Shown here one piece after another: positions 1 through 6,973 of a stretch of 7,324 nucleotides of DNA (position 1 is its first letter; every line of letters begins with the position of its first letter). The DNA is from Candidatus Micrarchaeum sp. (lineage in GTDB: Archaea; Micrarchaeota; Micrarchaeia; CAILAH01), in NCBI GenBank assembly GCA_020723045.1, contig DYJQ01000040.1:1-7324 (forward strand), given 5' to 3'. Made by a program: the position numbers and the translations under genes. Below the pieces are notes generated by a model. It was given only the letters and a program-made list of their open reading frames with translations, did not search any database and was not told the origin of the DNA.

Positions 1-1811
1 AGGATGGCAATGTAGTGGTGTGCGTTGGAGATACTCATGATCTTCTGGACTTTATTGAGTATAAGACAATTTTCAGCATGAAGGTGCTTAGTCATTGTGA
101 TAGGACAGAAAGTGGCAACCCCTCGAACTGCGATGTATCTAGATATGATACTCAAGATAAGTATGGCATAAACGGTAGACTGACAATACTAAACTCAGAA
201 CAAAATGATGTATTGCACCAGAATGAGGTCCGCTTCAAGCATATATCCACATACTTTACCTACTTTGATAATGAGCGAGACGTTATTAACAGCGTTCTCA
301 CTGGAAGTGGGGGTGCCCGGCTCTCCTCGCTAGGAATAGAAGAGTACAAGGAGGTTAAATATGCCAAAAGTATGGGTGGCTTTGGATGTATGGGGCACTA
401 TAATGTTATAGTTAGTGGACCCGTACCTGGCTCAAAAGAGGGGAGCTTGTGGAATTTTGCATCTGACCAACCTAGCCATTATGATTTTACCTTCTCGAAA
501 GAGGGCACGTACACTGTGCGATATAAAACTACTTTTGAGGAATGCGCTGGCCTTCTAAAAGAAATATTCAATGATGGCACAGGACCAAATATTCATCCAT
601 TCACAGAGAAATCGAGCGGCACGCTGCCGTGGAGTATAGAAAAGTCGATAACTGTTAGGGCTGTTTCGCCGGACATTAACATTGAAGGGAGCGGTACGCC
701 TGCAGTTATACATAAGGGTAACTATATCGGCTGGGATTGCTTGCAAGAGGATACTCCAGAAGATACAATAGAACTGGCCCTTACGTTCACAAACAAGGGC
801 GACACATCGGTTATAATCTCTAACATACGTGTGAAAGATGAATCAACAAATCCAGTAAACGTAGTTTCATACACTGCCGACCCCTATGCTGTTGAGGTAA
901 GACCCGATCAAACGATGCATGTACAGCTCACTATAAAGGGGACTGCTGGGGAGGGCTCGGCTGATACAAAAGACCATGCGTTTGTAATCACCTATAATTA
1001 CCGTGCAGTTGCGAGCTCTATAAAAAATTCCATAACGGGGGAGGTATGCGGCACCACACAGGGAGAGGGTAATAAAACATTCAAAGTGCCGTTTAGTGTG
1101 TGCGCTAATCCAGTTAAGGACTTATCAGTCACCGTTAACGTTGCGCCACCAACCATAGATGCGGATAATTATGGGGAAGTGAACAAAAATGGTATTAATG
1201 TTACAGGAAGAGTCCTCGTACAGCCGAACAACATCATTCCGAAGGACAAATACGGTAATGGTGCAAACGTAACATTGGAGTCACTCACCAAAACTGTGGA
1301 TGGGAAATCTACACTGTGCCCAATAGGCAGCAAAACTCAAACCAACCCTACTACTGGTAATTACTCATTCTATAATGTGCAGCTGCAAAATTGCAAGCTT
1401 AATGTTGGTGAGCATGGCACACTTACCGCGAGGGTACGTGCAGACTTCGAGAACCTGCATAAATGGAATAGTGATTTCAGCACTATCAGTATCCATGTAC
1501 CCCCTCTCACGTGCACACTGACACCTGAGATTGAGAAGATAACGCCATCAGAAGAAACGTACAGATTCACAGTGGATATTGAGAATAAGGATAACCACGA
1601 CATCAAGCAATACAAATACGATTGTGGTGATGGCAAGGGTGAGAGAAAGACCACAGAAAAGGAGTTCACGTGCACATATGCCGTAGAAAACACGCCAGAT
1701 GTGACGAGAAGCGCGGAATTCGTAATAGATTATGAAACCGGAGGGCAACCAAACCCAGACTCGCCTGCAAAATGTTATGCCACTGTGGGATTGTGTGAAG
1801 TGTACATCTAA
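1..1811 (+). CDS. Large exported/surface protein with PKD- and Ig-like beta-sandwich modules (5' end outside window)
   Basis: The frame is open from the first complete codon (base 3) to the TAA at 1809-1811, with no upstream stop, so the gene is cut by the window edge; GTG at 15 is only the first possible in-window start. No signal peptide is visible, which also argues that the true start lies further left. Numbering from that GTG: residues about 145-172 look like the end of a PKD-type strand pair (FSKEGTYTV), 205-365 and 366-497 look like two beta-sandwich domains rich in V/T/I strands, and 500-575 is PKD-like, with YDCGDG at 535-540 and TCTY at 552-555. Fifteen cysteines fall largely in close pairs (28/39, 345/363, 435/460, 537/553, 587/594), suggesting disulfides outside the cytoplasm. 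N-x-S/T sequons occur at N353, N395, N418 and N449. The C-terminus has no membrane anchor. The domain type is inferred; the exact role (S-layer, pilus-associated, adhesin or secreted substrate) is unknown. Confidence 0.8.
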   Translation, partial: DGNVVVCVGDTHDLLDFIEYKTIFSMKVLSHCDRTESGNPSNCDVSRYDTQDKYGINGRLTILNSEQNDVLHQNEVRFKHISTYFTYFDNERDVINSVLTGSGGARLSSLGIEEYKEVKYAKSMGGFGCMGHYNVIVSGPVPGSKEGSLWNFASDQPSHYDFTFSKEGTYTVRYKTTFEECAGLLKEIFNDGTGPNIHPFTEKSSGTLPWSIEKSITVRAVSPDINIEGSGTPAVIHKGNYIGWDCLQEDTPEDTIELALTFTNKGDTSVIISNIRVKDESTNPVNVVSYTADPYAVEVRPDQTMHVQLTIKGTAGEGSADTKDHAFVITYNYRAVASSIKNSITGEVCGTTQGEGNKTFKVPFSVCANPVKDLSVTVNVAPPTIDADNYGEVNKNGINVTGRVLVQPNNIIPKDKYGNGANVTLESLTKTVDGKSTLCPIGSKTQTNPTTGNYSFYNVQLQNCKLNVGEHGTLTARVRADFENLHKWNSDFSTISIHVPPLTCTLTPEIEKITPSEETYRFTVDIENKDNHDIKQYKYDCGDGKGERKTTEKEFTCTYAVENTPDVTRSAEFVIDYETGGQPNPDSPAKCYATVGLCEVYI

Positions 1812-1826
1812 TCCTTTATAACTCGT

Positions 1827-2435
1827 TTACTCTCTTATCAAAAACGTCGTTCGGTACACCCTCCGGCCGTCCTTCACACCCCATAACTTGTTTGAGACCT
1901 TCACCTTCACATTCATCGATGAGAGGATGGACCGTGTTATCTCCTTATCACCATAGTAAATATCTATGCCATCTTTCAATTGCTCAACACGTTGTATGAA
2001 AGTTGACTTCTCCAGTCTAGATATTAACGAATTGATAAACCGCTCATCATGGGCATACCGGCCCCTCAGCTGTATGATACCCTCATAATAACCCGAATGC
2101 CTCTGCGCACACGAGCCGCACAGCGAGTCCTTCACTATAACTGGGATTACAAACTCATCATCAAGGCCTGCAAAATTCAGCCGTGCCTCATTATCATGCA
2201 ATTTTATTTTAGGGATGCCGAACCGCCTGTCATAGAGCGACCTTGCAATACTTGCCTTTATATCCTCCTCATTCCATACCTTATACTTCTCAGCACCGCA
2301 GTCCCTGCACTTATAGATTATGATTTCATCGGGAAGCTCCGGCCTGTTCATTTCAGCATAGCATACACTACAGAATGGGCCGATAAACTTTCTATCCTTG
2401 CTTGACGCACCGCACTTTGGGCATATCTTAGACAT
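1827..2435 (-). CDS. NMD3-like zinc-ribbon protein, probable 50S ribosome assembly factor
   Basis: This 202-residue protein has four CxxC knuckles, C5/C8, C22/C25, C43/C46 and C106/C109, enough for two zinc ribbons. The segment SGYYEGIIQLRG (114-125) after the last CxxC is the hallmark I recognise from the NMD3 family. In eukaryotes NMD3 binds the 60S subunit and serves as its export adaptor; the archaeal protein has only the core and is presumed to act in late large-subunit assembly in the cytoplasm. It is short: the sequence stops soon after a second alpha/beta segment (about 130-202) and lacks the C-terminal shuttling signals of the eukaryotic protein. The ATG (2435-2433) overlaps the TAA of the HMG-CoA reductase gene by one base (TAATG), and a purine-rich GAGGG sits 9 bases before it, so translational coupling is likely. 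No promoter of its own is visible. Family assignment is fairly secure; the assembly role is known from eukaryotes and inferred here. Confidence 0.85.
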   Translation of the reverse strand: MSKICPKCGASSKDRKFIGPFCSVCYAEMNRPELPDEIIIYKCRDCGAEKYKVWNEEDIKASIARSLYDRRFGIPKIKLHDNEARLNFAGLDDEFVIPVIVKDSLCGSCAQRHSGYYEGIIQLRGRYAHDERFINSLISRLEKSTFIQRVEQLKDGIDIYYGDKEITRSILSSMNVKVKVSNKLWGVKDGRRVYRTTFLIRE

Positions 2436-3688
2436 TATGATCTACCCTCTCTTTTTTGATTGCGCATTTGTTCAAGAAACTCCTTAACCGCAGAAGAGCT
2501 TATCTTATCTTCCTTCCCTTTAAAGTATTCGTAAACTGCACTGGCCTCCTCAGGGGTTGCACCCGCCTGCAATGCCAGCGTCTTGGAGTGAAGACGCATA
2601 TGGCCCTTGTTTATACCCTCCTGCGTAAGCGCGCGGAGTGCCGCAAAATTCTGCGCAAGGCCAAGCGCCGCTGCAACAGAACACAACTCCTGTGAAGACT
2701 TGACCCGCAATATCTTGTCAATAGCCAGCCGAGCCGCACGATGATTTGTCCCGCTGCCTATCGTCCCAAGTGCAAGGGGCAGTTCAATCTCACCCGCCAA
2801 CTTGCCATTCTCGACGTAATACTTGGTAAGCGGTCTGTAAGCAGAGCCGTAGGCGCTATAACCGTGCGCACCCGCCTCAACCGCACGCGTATCATTACCC
2901 GTTGCAAGGGCAAGTGCGGATATACCGTTCATTATCCCCTTGTTGTGCGTCACTGCCCTGAATATATCATTCTCTGCAAATGCCTGTGCATCCAGTATAT
3001 CCTTTGTGAATGATGCATCTACAGAGAAGTACGCCTTGGCCTTTGAGAGGCGTTTTATTGAGAGGTTGGATAGTATGCGCATGTTTATACGGCCCCCTAC
3101 AAGGTCCACTATATGGGGTGCTATTGACTCTGCCGCTTTATTGATAGTGTTTGCCCCCATAGCGTCGCGCACATCAACAGAGAAGTAGATTATGAGGTTC
3201 CTGCCCAAGCCGGATGTGTACATACGCGGCCATACCTCGCGCACACCACCACCGCGCTTCTTCATTGACGGTATTGCCTCATCAATAATAGCAATCAACT
3301 CTGTGCGGTGGGCATCCACTATCTCAACCGCCTCGGGGTCAGGGCCAACTATGTGTATCTCCCCTATCATAACCGGGTCGGTTGAGCTTGCGGTGAACCC
3401 GCCAAATTCCCTCGCGCGCTTTGCGGCGTTTGATGCAGCGGCCACAACACTGGGTTCCTCACCCACCATCGGAATCAGGTATTCCTTGCCGTTGATGAGG
3501 AAGTTAGTAGCCACACTAAGAGGGAGTGTATAGAGGCCTACCACATTCTCACGCATCAGGTCGGCTTCATCAATCCCAAGACCGCCGGAGAGGAGCGTTG
3601 CAACCTCACCATCACTAAGAGCACATGCCTCGCGTAATATGGCCAATCTCTCGGCTGGTGATTTTTTATAAAAACCTGAGTAGTCCAT
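2435..3688 (-). CDS. Hydroxymethylglutaryl-CoA reductase, class II
   Basis: This enzyme reduces HMG-CoA to mevalonate with a nicotinamide cofactor, the committed step to the isoprenoid chains of archaeal lipids. The 417-residue protein has the class II signatures in order: ENVVG (47-51), EEPSVVAAAS (77-86), DVRDAMGAN (172-180), HNKGIMNG (248-255), ATGND (262-266) and GHM (362-364). By analogy with the Pseudomonas mevalonii enzyme, the catalytic set would be E78, K250, D266 and H363; the K-to-D spacing of 16 is the same as in that enzyme. The sequence resembles the bacterial 'degradative' class rather than the class I form of many archaea and eukaryotes, and it lacks a membrane domain, so it is soluble. 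In an archaeon the direction is expected to be biosynthetic. Cofactor preference (NADH or NADPH) cannot be read with confidence. A serine (S58) stands in LPLSVA where I would expect glycine. It is the first gene of a unit with the NMD3-like gene, and its ATG lies 22-30 bases after a TATA box. Confidence 0.95.
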   Translation of the reverse strand: MDYSGFYKKSPAERLAILREACALSDGEVATLLSGGLGIDEADLMRENVVGLYTLPLSVATNFLINGKEYLIPMVGEEPSVVAAASNAAKRAREFGGFTASSTDPVMIGEIHIVGPDPEAVEIVDAHRTELIAIIDEAIPSMKKRGGGVREVWPRMYTSGLGRNLIIYFSVDVRDAMGANTINKAAESIAPHIVDLVGGRINMRILSNLSIKRLSKAKAYFSVDASFTKDILDAQAFAENDIFRAVTHNKGIMNGISALALATGNDTRAVEAGAHGYSAYGSAYRPLTKYYVENGKLAGEIELPLALGTIGSGTNHRAARLAIDKILRVKSSQELCSVAAALGLAQNFAALRALTQEGINKGHMRLHSKTLALQAGATPEEASAVYEYFKGKEDKISSSAVKEFLEQMRNQKREGRS

Positions 3689-3700
3689 GTATCTATTTTG

Positions 3701-3778
3701 TCAAGGCCCTATTATAAAATACTTTTTGTTCGTCGATTGACTATGGCGTTGATTCTCTGAGATCTTATAAGGCCTTGA
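3701..3778. repeat. Imperfect inverted repeat spanning the HMG-CoA reductase promoter
   Basis: The left arm (3701-3717) reads TCAAGGCC-cta-TTATAA and the right arm (3765-3778) reads TTATAAGGCCTTGA; the two are reverse complements over 14 bases apart from the three inserted bases. The left arm contains most of the reductase TATA box and the right arm carries a second TTATAA. The 47-base spacer holds a smaller dyad, GATTCTC-TGAGATC (3751-3764, one mismatch), and GGCGTT (3745-3750) pairs with AACGCC (3779-3784). The element could be a regulator-binding site over the promoter, or a foldback at the 3' end of the upstream transcript; the sequence does not decide between them. This repeat is the main content of the 109-bp gap between the reductase and the small upstream gene. 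Confidence 0.6.
3710..3718 (-). promoter_or_regulatory. TATA box of the HMG-CoA reductase/NMD3 unit (leaderless)
   Basis: On the minus strand TTTATAATA lies 30 to 22 bases before the ATG at 3688. Archaeal TATA boxes are centred about 26-27 bases before the transcription start, so the start would fall on or next to the ATG and the mRNA would have little or no leader. No Shine-Dalgarno sequence precedes the ATG, which agrees. An A-rich stretch just upstream (AACAAAAAG) may act as the TFB-recognition element. Confidence 0.65.
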
Positions 3779-3797
3779 AACGCCTTAGTGGCAACCG

Positions 3798-4031
3798 TCA
3801 AACCCTCTGAACAGGATTCGATTTTAGATACTTCTTTGCAGCAACCGTCTTATACACCTTATCAAGCTCGTTGAGCAGAATGTCATATGAGAGAAGCCTT
3901 ACCTCTATATTGAGCGGAGAATCCTTTGCAACGGGCTTATACTTCGGGTGATAACCGCCCTTCTCGAGTGTGTACGCCTCACGTCTCAGCTCTTCAAAAG
4001 ATCTTGTAGCCTTTTCCACCACGATCCCCAC
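3798..4031 (-). CDS. Small conserved-looking protein of unknown function downstream of the secretion ATPase
   Basis: I do not recognise this protein of up to 77 residues. It is charged and probably soluble: an amphipathic helix near the N-terminus (RSFEELRREAYTLEKGG), a short loop rich in K, P, Y and H (about 24-37), then a C-terminal helical segment (VRLLSYDILLNELDKVYKTV, about 44-63) and a basic tail. There is no signal peptide, membrane span or cysteine. The outermost start is a GTG (4031-4029) six bases after the ATPase TAG. GTG codons 4 or 5 (4022 or 4019) are better placed after a GGTGGGG Shine-Dalgarno-like run, so the mature product may be 73-74 residues. The tight spacing makes it the third gene of the coiled-coil/ATPase unit and suggests, without proof, a role with the ATPase. 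That it is a real gene rests on spacing, strand and plausible composition. Confidence 0.6.
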   Translation of the reverse strand: MGIVVEKATRSFEELRREAYTLEKGGYHPKYKPVAKDSPLNIEVRLLSYDILLNELDKVYKTVAAKKYLKSNPVQRV

Positions 4032-4037
4032 CCTTGC

Positions 4038-5630
4038 CTAAACCTTCTTCATAATATCATCGATGCTCAAGTCCTTCTCAATTGCCTTGAGCAGGCCATC
4101 CCTATTATTGTAATACTCTGCAACCACCCTACCCACAACCTCAACATCAGTATACTTCTTCTTTATCATGTAGTTGAGAACGCCTATCTTCTCATCTATA
4201 TCCGCATTTATCTCCTTAAGACTCATCCCCGTGTATAGGCTTATACGGTCCGCCAATGATGATATCTCATCAATCTTATCGAGCCTATCAGTGCGTGGGT
4301 TCCACCTGTACACCACTTTATAATCACCCTTCTCATCAACCTCTGCAACCTCAAACGTCCTGCGGATACCCGTCCGCCTATTCCTGTACTGCACTACTAT
4401 CATGTCAAGCGCGCCCACCATCGATTTGGGGATATCGATAGGCGGGTTTGTGAGGCGCGAGAGTGTTTGGTCTGCATTGTCTGCGTGGAGTGTTGCATAC
4501 ACAGAGTGGCCGGTATGCATCGCTTCAAATAGTATCTCAGCCTCCCTCTGCCGCCTCACCTCGCCCACAATTATCCTATCCGGCCTCATCCTGAGCGAGT
4601 TGACCATCAAGTCGAGCATTTTTATCTCGCCCTTCCCTTCAGGATTGGGCGGGCGCGTCGAGAGCGGCACCCACTGCAGGAATGATGGAAGATATATCTC
4701 ACGCGTGTCCTCTATACTGATTATGCGCTGGTTGGGGGGGAAGAAAGTGGAGAGCGCGTTGAGGAATGATGTCTTACCGCTACCCGTACCTCCCGATACA
4801 AGTATAGACATCTCATTCTGTATACCCAGCCATAAGAGCGCCATCACATCAGCAGAAACTGTATCAAGCTGAACGAACATTGACGGCGTCCATGGATTGC
4901 GTGCAAACTTCCTTATAGTGATTGTGTTGCCGTTTGTTGAGATGGGAAATAGTGTGGCATTGACACGATCGCCGGTTACCAGCCGTGCATCCATGAGCGG
5001 GTTGAGCATGTTTATCTGCCTGCCAACCCTACGGCCTATCGCAGCTGCATAATCCTGTATGCTCTTCTCCTCTTTCAGTACAATATTCGTCACGCACCAT
5101 CCATACTTCTTGTGAAACGCCCATATCGGCTGGCGTGAACCATTAACCACTATTTCCTCAAGCTTTTCATCGTGCAAGAACGGCTCAAGGTCTCCGAGAC
5201 CGAGTGTATACTGCATCATGTATGCAGAGAGTATGCGCAGGTTTTCCTGCGTGAGACTGGGAAAATGCCTGAGAAGGACCTTTGTGGTCTTAGAGAAGAA
5301 CTGGTCTCTCACATACTTGTTCTTGCGTGCGTCCAGCAGTTCGGTTATGTCAACGTTAACCTCACCTATCAATTCGCCCTTGATCTGCGTATCGAGTATT
5401 ATCCTCGTGCCCTCTGCAAGGCCGGGGATCTTTATCTCATAAAATGGGACGTAGACGTCGGCCTTCCGTGCAATCCTCACTTCTACTTTCATCCCCTCAA
5501 CATCAAGCGTGTAGGTGTCCAAGAGCTGTGCGGTGCCGCTACCCATACTCACCTCTTCAATGGGCAATACCTCACCCGCCTTATCATGTGATGCCGCTGG
5601 ATCGCTCTGGGTTGGTTTTGATGATTTCAT
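4038..5630 (-). CDS. Type II/IV secretion-superfamily ATPase (VirB11/TadA/GspE-like)
   Basis: This is a hexameric cytoplasmic motor ATPase of the family that drives type IV pili, archaella and type II/IV secretion. The 530-residue protein (from ATG 5630) shows all the core motifs: Walker A GGTGSGKTS (280-288, K286), Asp box SIEDTREIYLP (305-315), Walker B RIIVGEVR (352-359, E357) and His box HTGHSVYATLHAD (372-384). About 245 residues come before the core: a polar, low-complexity start (1-25), a beta-rich domain (about 35-100) and the family N-terminal domain (about 125-240, with VVNGSRQPIW). There is no tetracysteine zinc site of the GspE type. An extra C-terminal helical region (about 440-530) follows the core. 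The start is set by GGAGTGAT eight bases before the ATG; a GTG at 5639 would lie on the SD itself. The usual partner, a polytopic TadC/ArlJ platform, is not adjacent; a coiled-coil protein precedes it instead. The substrate or filament is unknown. Confidence 0.93.
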   Translation of the reverse strand: MKSSKPTQSDPAASHDKAGEVLPIEEVSMGSGTAQLLDTYTLDVEGMKVEVRIARKADVYVPFYEIKIPGLAEGTRIILDTQIKGELIGEVNVDITELLDARKNKYVRDQFFSKTTKVLLRHFPSLTQENLRILSAYMMQYTLGLGDLEPFLHDEKLEEIVVNGSRQPIWAFHKKYGWCVTNIVLKEEKSIQDYAAAIGRRVGRQINMLNPLMDARLVTGDRVNATLFPISTNGNTITIRKFARNPWTPSMFVQLDTVSADVMALLWLGIQNEMSILVSGGTGSGKTSFLNALSTFFPPNQRIISIEDTREIYLPSFLQWVPLSTRPPNPEGKGEIKMLDLMVNSLRMRPDRIIVGEVRRQREAEILFEAMHTGHSVYATLHADNADQTLSRLTNPPIDIPKSMVGALDMIVVQYRNRRTGIRRTFEVAEVDEKGDYKVVYRWNPRTDRLDKIDEISSLADRISLYTGMSLKEINADIDEKIGVLNYMIKKKYTDVEVVGRVVAEYYNNRDGLLKAIEKDLSIDDIMKKV

Positions 5631-5634
5631 AAAT

Positions 5635-5642
5635 ATCACTCC
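5635..5642 (-). promoter_or_regulatory. Shine-Dalgarno sequence of the ATPase gene, overlapping the upstream stop codon
   Basis: GGAGTGAT on the minus strand closely follows the archaeal anti-SD complement GGAGGTGAT. Its TGA is the stop of the coiled-coil gene, and the ATG at 5630 begins 8 bases after GGAG. This favours the ATG over the GTG at 5639 and predicts translational coupling of the two genes. Confidence 0.75.
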
Positions 5643-6817
5643 TTCTTGCTCTCCTTTATCCGTTTCATCAGATTGAGAAGCTCCTGCCTCTTCTGCTCTA
5701 TCAGTGTGGCCTCGCGCTTCGTCGCTTTTATCTTATCCTTGGCCTCCTCCAGTTTTTTCTCAACTTCTGTGCTTGCAGAGGGTGGCACCTCAATCTTAAG
5801 GCTCCTCAGCTCGTTCGCAACCAACTTCAGCTTTTTGTCTAGGCGCTCCTCTTCATCCTCAAGCTCGGACATCAGGTCCATCATCTTTCTTATCTCTGCA
5901 TACCGTGCCGCAATCACATCCTCGCTTATCTTCTCTTCAAGCGTATCAATATCCTTGCTGAAATCGGTTATTGTCTTGAGCGCCAGCCGCATCTCTGCAA
6001 GCCTCTTCTCCATAGTTTCATTGAGGCTGGAGTATGTAGCTTTTATGCTCTCAAACTTGTCATATGCATTCTTTATCTCATCCTGGAGTGTGCCCTCACT
6101 CAACTGCGAATAAGTGTTTAGTCTTTCCGTTATACCCGCTTCCATCTTGGTAAGGTCGCTAAGTGCATCATCAATCAATTTCTTGTGCTTTGAAAAAGTC
6201 TCTGTATGTTTGCGCACCTCGGCGAGCAGGTCTGCATAATCGCCCTTAATAGTGTCAGCAAGCTTTGAATCGCTGTTGTAAGACTTCTCGGCATCACTGA
6301 GCCGCTTCTCATAATCGCCAATCTTTGCGTTTATGCCATTCATCAGCGACTCAATCTCTGCAATCATCGCAGACGCCTCTTCATCCGCCTTCTTGCTCTC
6401 CTTCTTAAGGTCGGTGATCATATCGACTGCGGTCCTAATGCCTTCGCTTACACTGGATACCTCCTTCATCAAGGTTGCAAACTTCTTTGCAGACTCTCTT
6501 GACTCTTTTATGTACGACTCCACCTTTCCTGTAAGGCCCTCAATCTCGTTGAGGAGCGAATCGCGCTGTTCACGCAGCCCTTTAAGTTTTTCCGGCTCGG
6601 CAATGCTCTCGCCGGCCCACGCGAGATAGGTGGATGTAAACTGGTATTCTATCCGCACTATCCCCTCTTCTTCAAGGATGCGCGCCCACTCTTCAATAAC
6701 CTTGCGTGCAATACCCAGCTCGCGCGCGGCGTTCTCAAGGCTCACGCGCTTCTCTCTATAGACGAGGTTTATGAGCTGGTCCACCCCTGTACTGATCAGT
6801 GAATCTACATATGCCAC
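5636..6817 (-). CDS. Winged-helix plus long coiled-coil protein, partner candidate of the secretion ATPase
   Basis: No named family is recognised. From the proposed GTG start the protein has 393 residues. Residues 10-67 form a winged-helix-like domain (helix about 11-22, helix-turn-helix 26-51, wing EEGIVRIEYQF at 50-60). Residues about 75-342 are a long charged coiled coil rich in E, K, L, S and A; a break, EVPPSAST (343-350), is followed by a second coil (351-393). There are no membrane spans or cysteines, so it is a cytoplasmic rod. The open frame extends 40 codons further up to an ATG at 6937, but that extension (MYNCFFLRN...) is low quality, and a TATA box lies 23-30 bases before the GTG, so the GTG is preferred. 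GTG at codon 12 is a further alternative. The stop overlaps the ATPase SD. Co-translation suggests a scaffold, regulator or stator for the motor; the winged helix may serve protein binding rather than DNA binding. It could also be an SMC-like unrelated coil. Confidence 0.85.
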   Translation of the reverse strand: MAYVDSLISTGVDQLINLVYREKRVSLENAARELGIARKVIEEWARILEEEGIVRIEYQFTSTYLAWAGESIAEPEKLKGLREQRDSLLNEIEGLTGKVESYIKESRESAKKFATLMKEVSSVSEGIRTAVDMITDLKKESKKADEEASAMIAEIESLMNGINAKIGDYEKRLSDAEKSYNSDSKLADTIKGDYADLLAEVRKHTETFSKHKKLIDDALSDLTKMEAGITERLNTYSQLSEGTLQDEIKNAYDKFESIKATYSSLNETMEKRLAEMRLALKTITDFSKDIDTLEEKISEDVIAARYAEIRKMMDLMSELEDEEERLDKKLKLVANELRSLKIEVPPSASTEVEKKLEEAKDKIKATKREATLIEQKRQELLNLMKRIKESKKE

Positions 6818-6839
6818 AAAATGTAATTTGGAAGGATTT

Positions 6840-6847
6840 AATTTAAA
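6840..6847 (-). promoter_or_regulatory. TATA box of the coiled-coil/ATPase unit (leaderless GTG start)
   Basis: TTTAAATT on the minus strand lies 30 to 23 bases before the GTG at 6817, the same offset as the box of the reductase gene. Transcription would begin at or beside the GTG. No Shine-Dalgarno sequence stands before the GTG, which agrees with leaderless initiation. Confidence 0.6.
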
Positions 6848-6894
6848 TCTAACTTCTCTGCTTATGGAGGGTACGGTGGATGCGGGCCTTAAAT

Positions 6895-6906
6895 AAATAT
6901 ATATTT
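6895..6906. repeat. AT palindrome in the divergent intergenic region
   Basis: AAATATATATTT is a perfect 12-bp palindrome midway between the two divergent TATA boxes. It could be an alternative TATA element on either strand or an operator, but neither direction gives a start codon at the leaderless distance. It is also the kind of palindrome expected by chance in AT-rich DNA. Apart from the two TATA boxes, I see nothing else in the 156-bp region. Confidence 0.3.
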
Positions 6907-6944
6907 CAATATTTCGCAGAAAAAAACAATTATACATTGATTAG

Positions 6945-6952
6945 ATATAAAA
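6945..6952 (+). promoter_or_regulatory. TATA box of the small winged-helix gene (leaderless)
   Basis: ATATAAAA lies 29 to 22 bases before the ATG at 6974, again the leaderless spacing. It favours that ATG over the TTG at 6956 (only a few bases after the box) and over the ATG at 6986. Confidence 0.6.
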
Positions 6953-6973
6953 GAGTTGCGAATTAATATACGA

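Noticed and set aside
1812..1826. Terminator between the convergent genes
   Set aside because: Only 15 bases with a short CTTTATA stretch and no stem or long T-run; termination probably occurs inside the opposing gene but cannot be located.
2741..3533. Several overlapping plus-strand frames opposite the reductase gene
   Set aside because: All are antisense to conserved class II reductase motifs and contain no recognisable domain.
3689..3797. tRNA, small RNA or intrinsic terminator in the gap before the reductase gene
   Set aside because: No cloverleaf is visible and the foldback elements are not followed by a T-run on the minus strand; a promoter with an inverted repeat explains it better.
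4402..4872. 156-codon plus-strand open frame inside the ATPase gene
   Set aside because: It runs antisense through the Walker A, Asp box and Walker B coding region, which is under clear protein constraint on the minus strand.
4038..5630. Naming the ATPase as the archaellum motor (ArlI/FlaI)
   Set aside because: The core motifs are shared by the whole superfamily and no archaellin, ArlJ or ArlH gene is adjacent, so a specific name is not supported.
5646..6113. 155-codon plus-strand open frame rich in serine and leucine
   Set aside because: It is the antisense of the coiled-coil gene; its Ser/Leu/Phe composition is what the complement of Lys/Glu-rich codons gives, and it has no promoter or SD.
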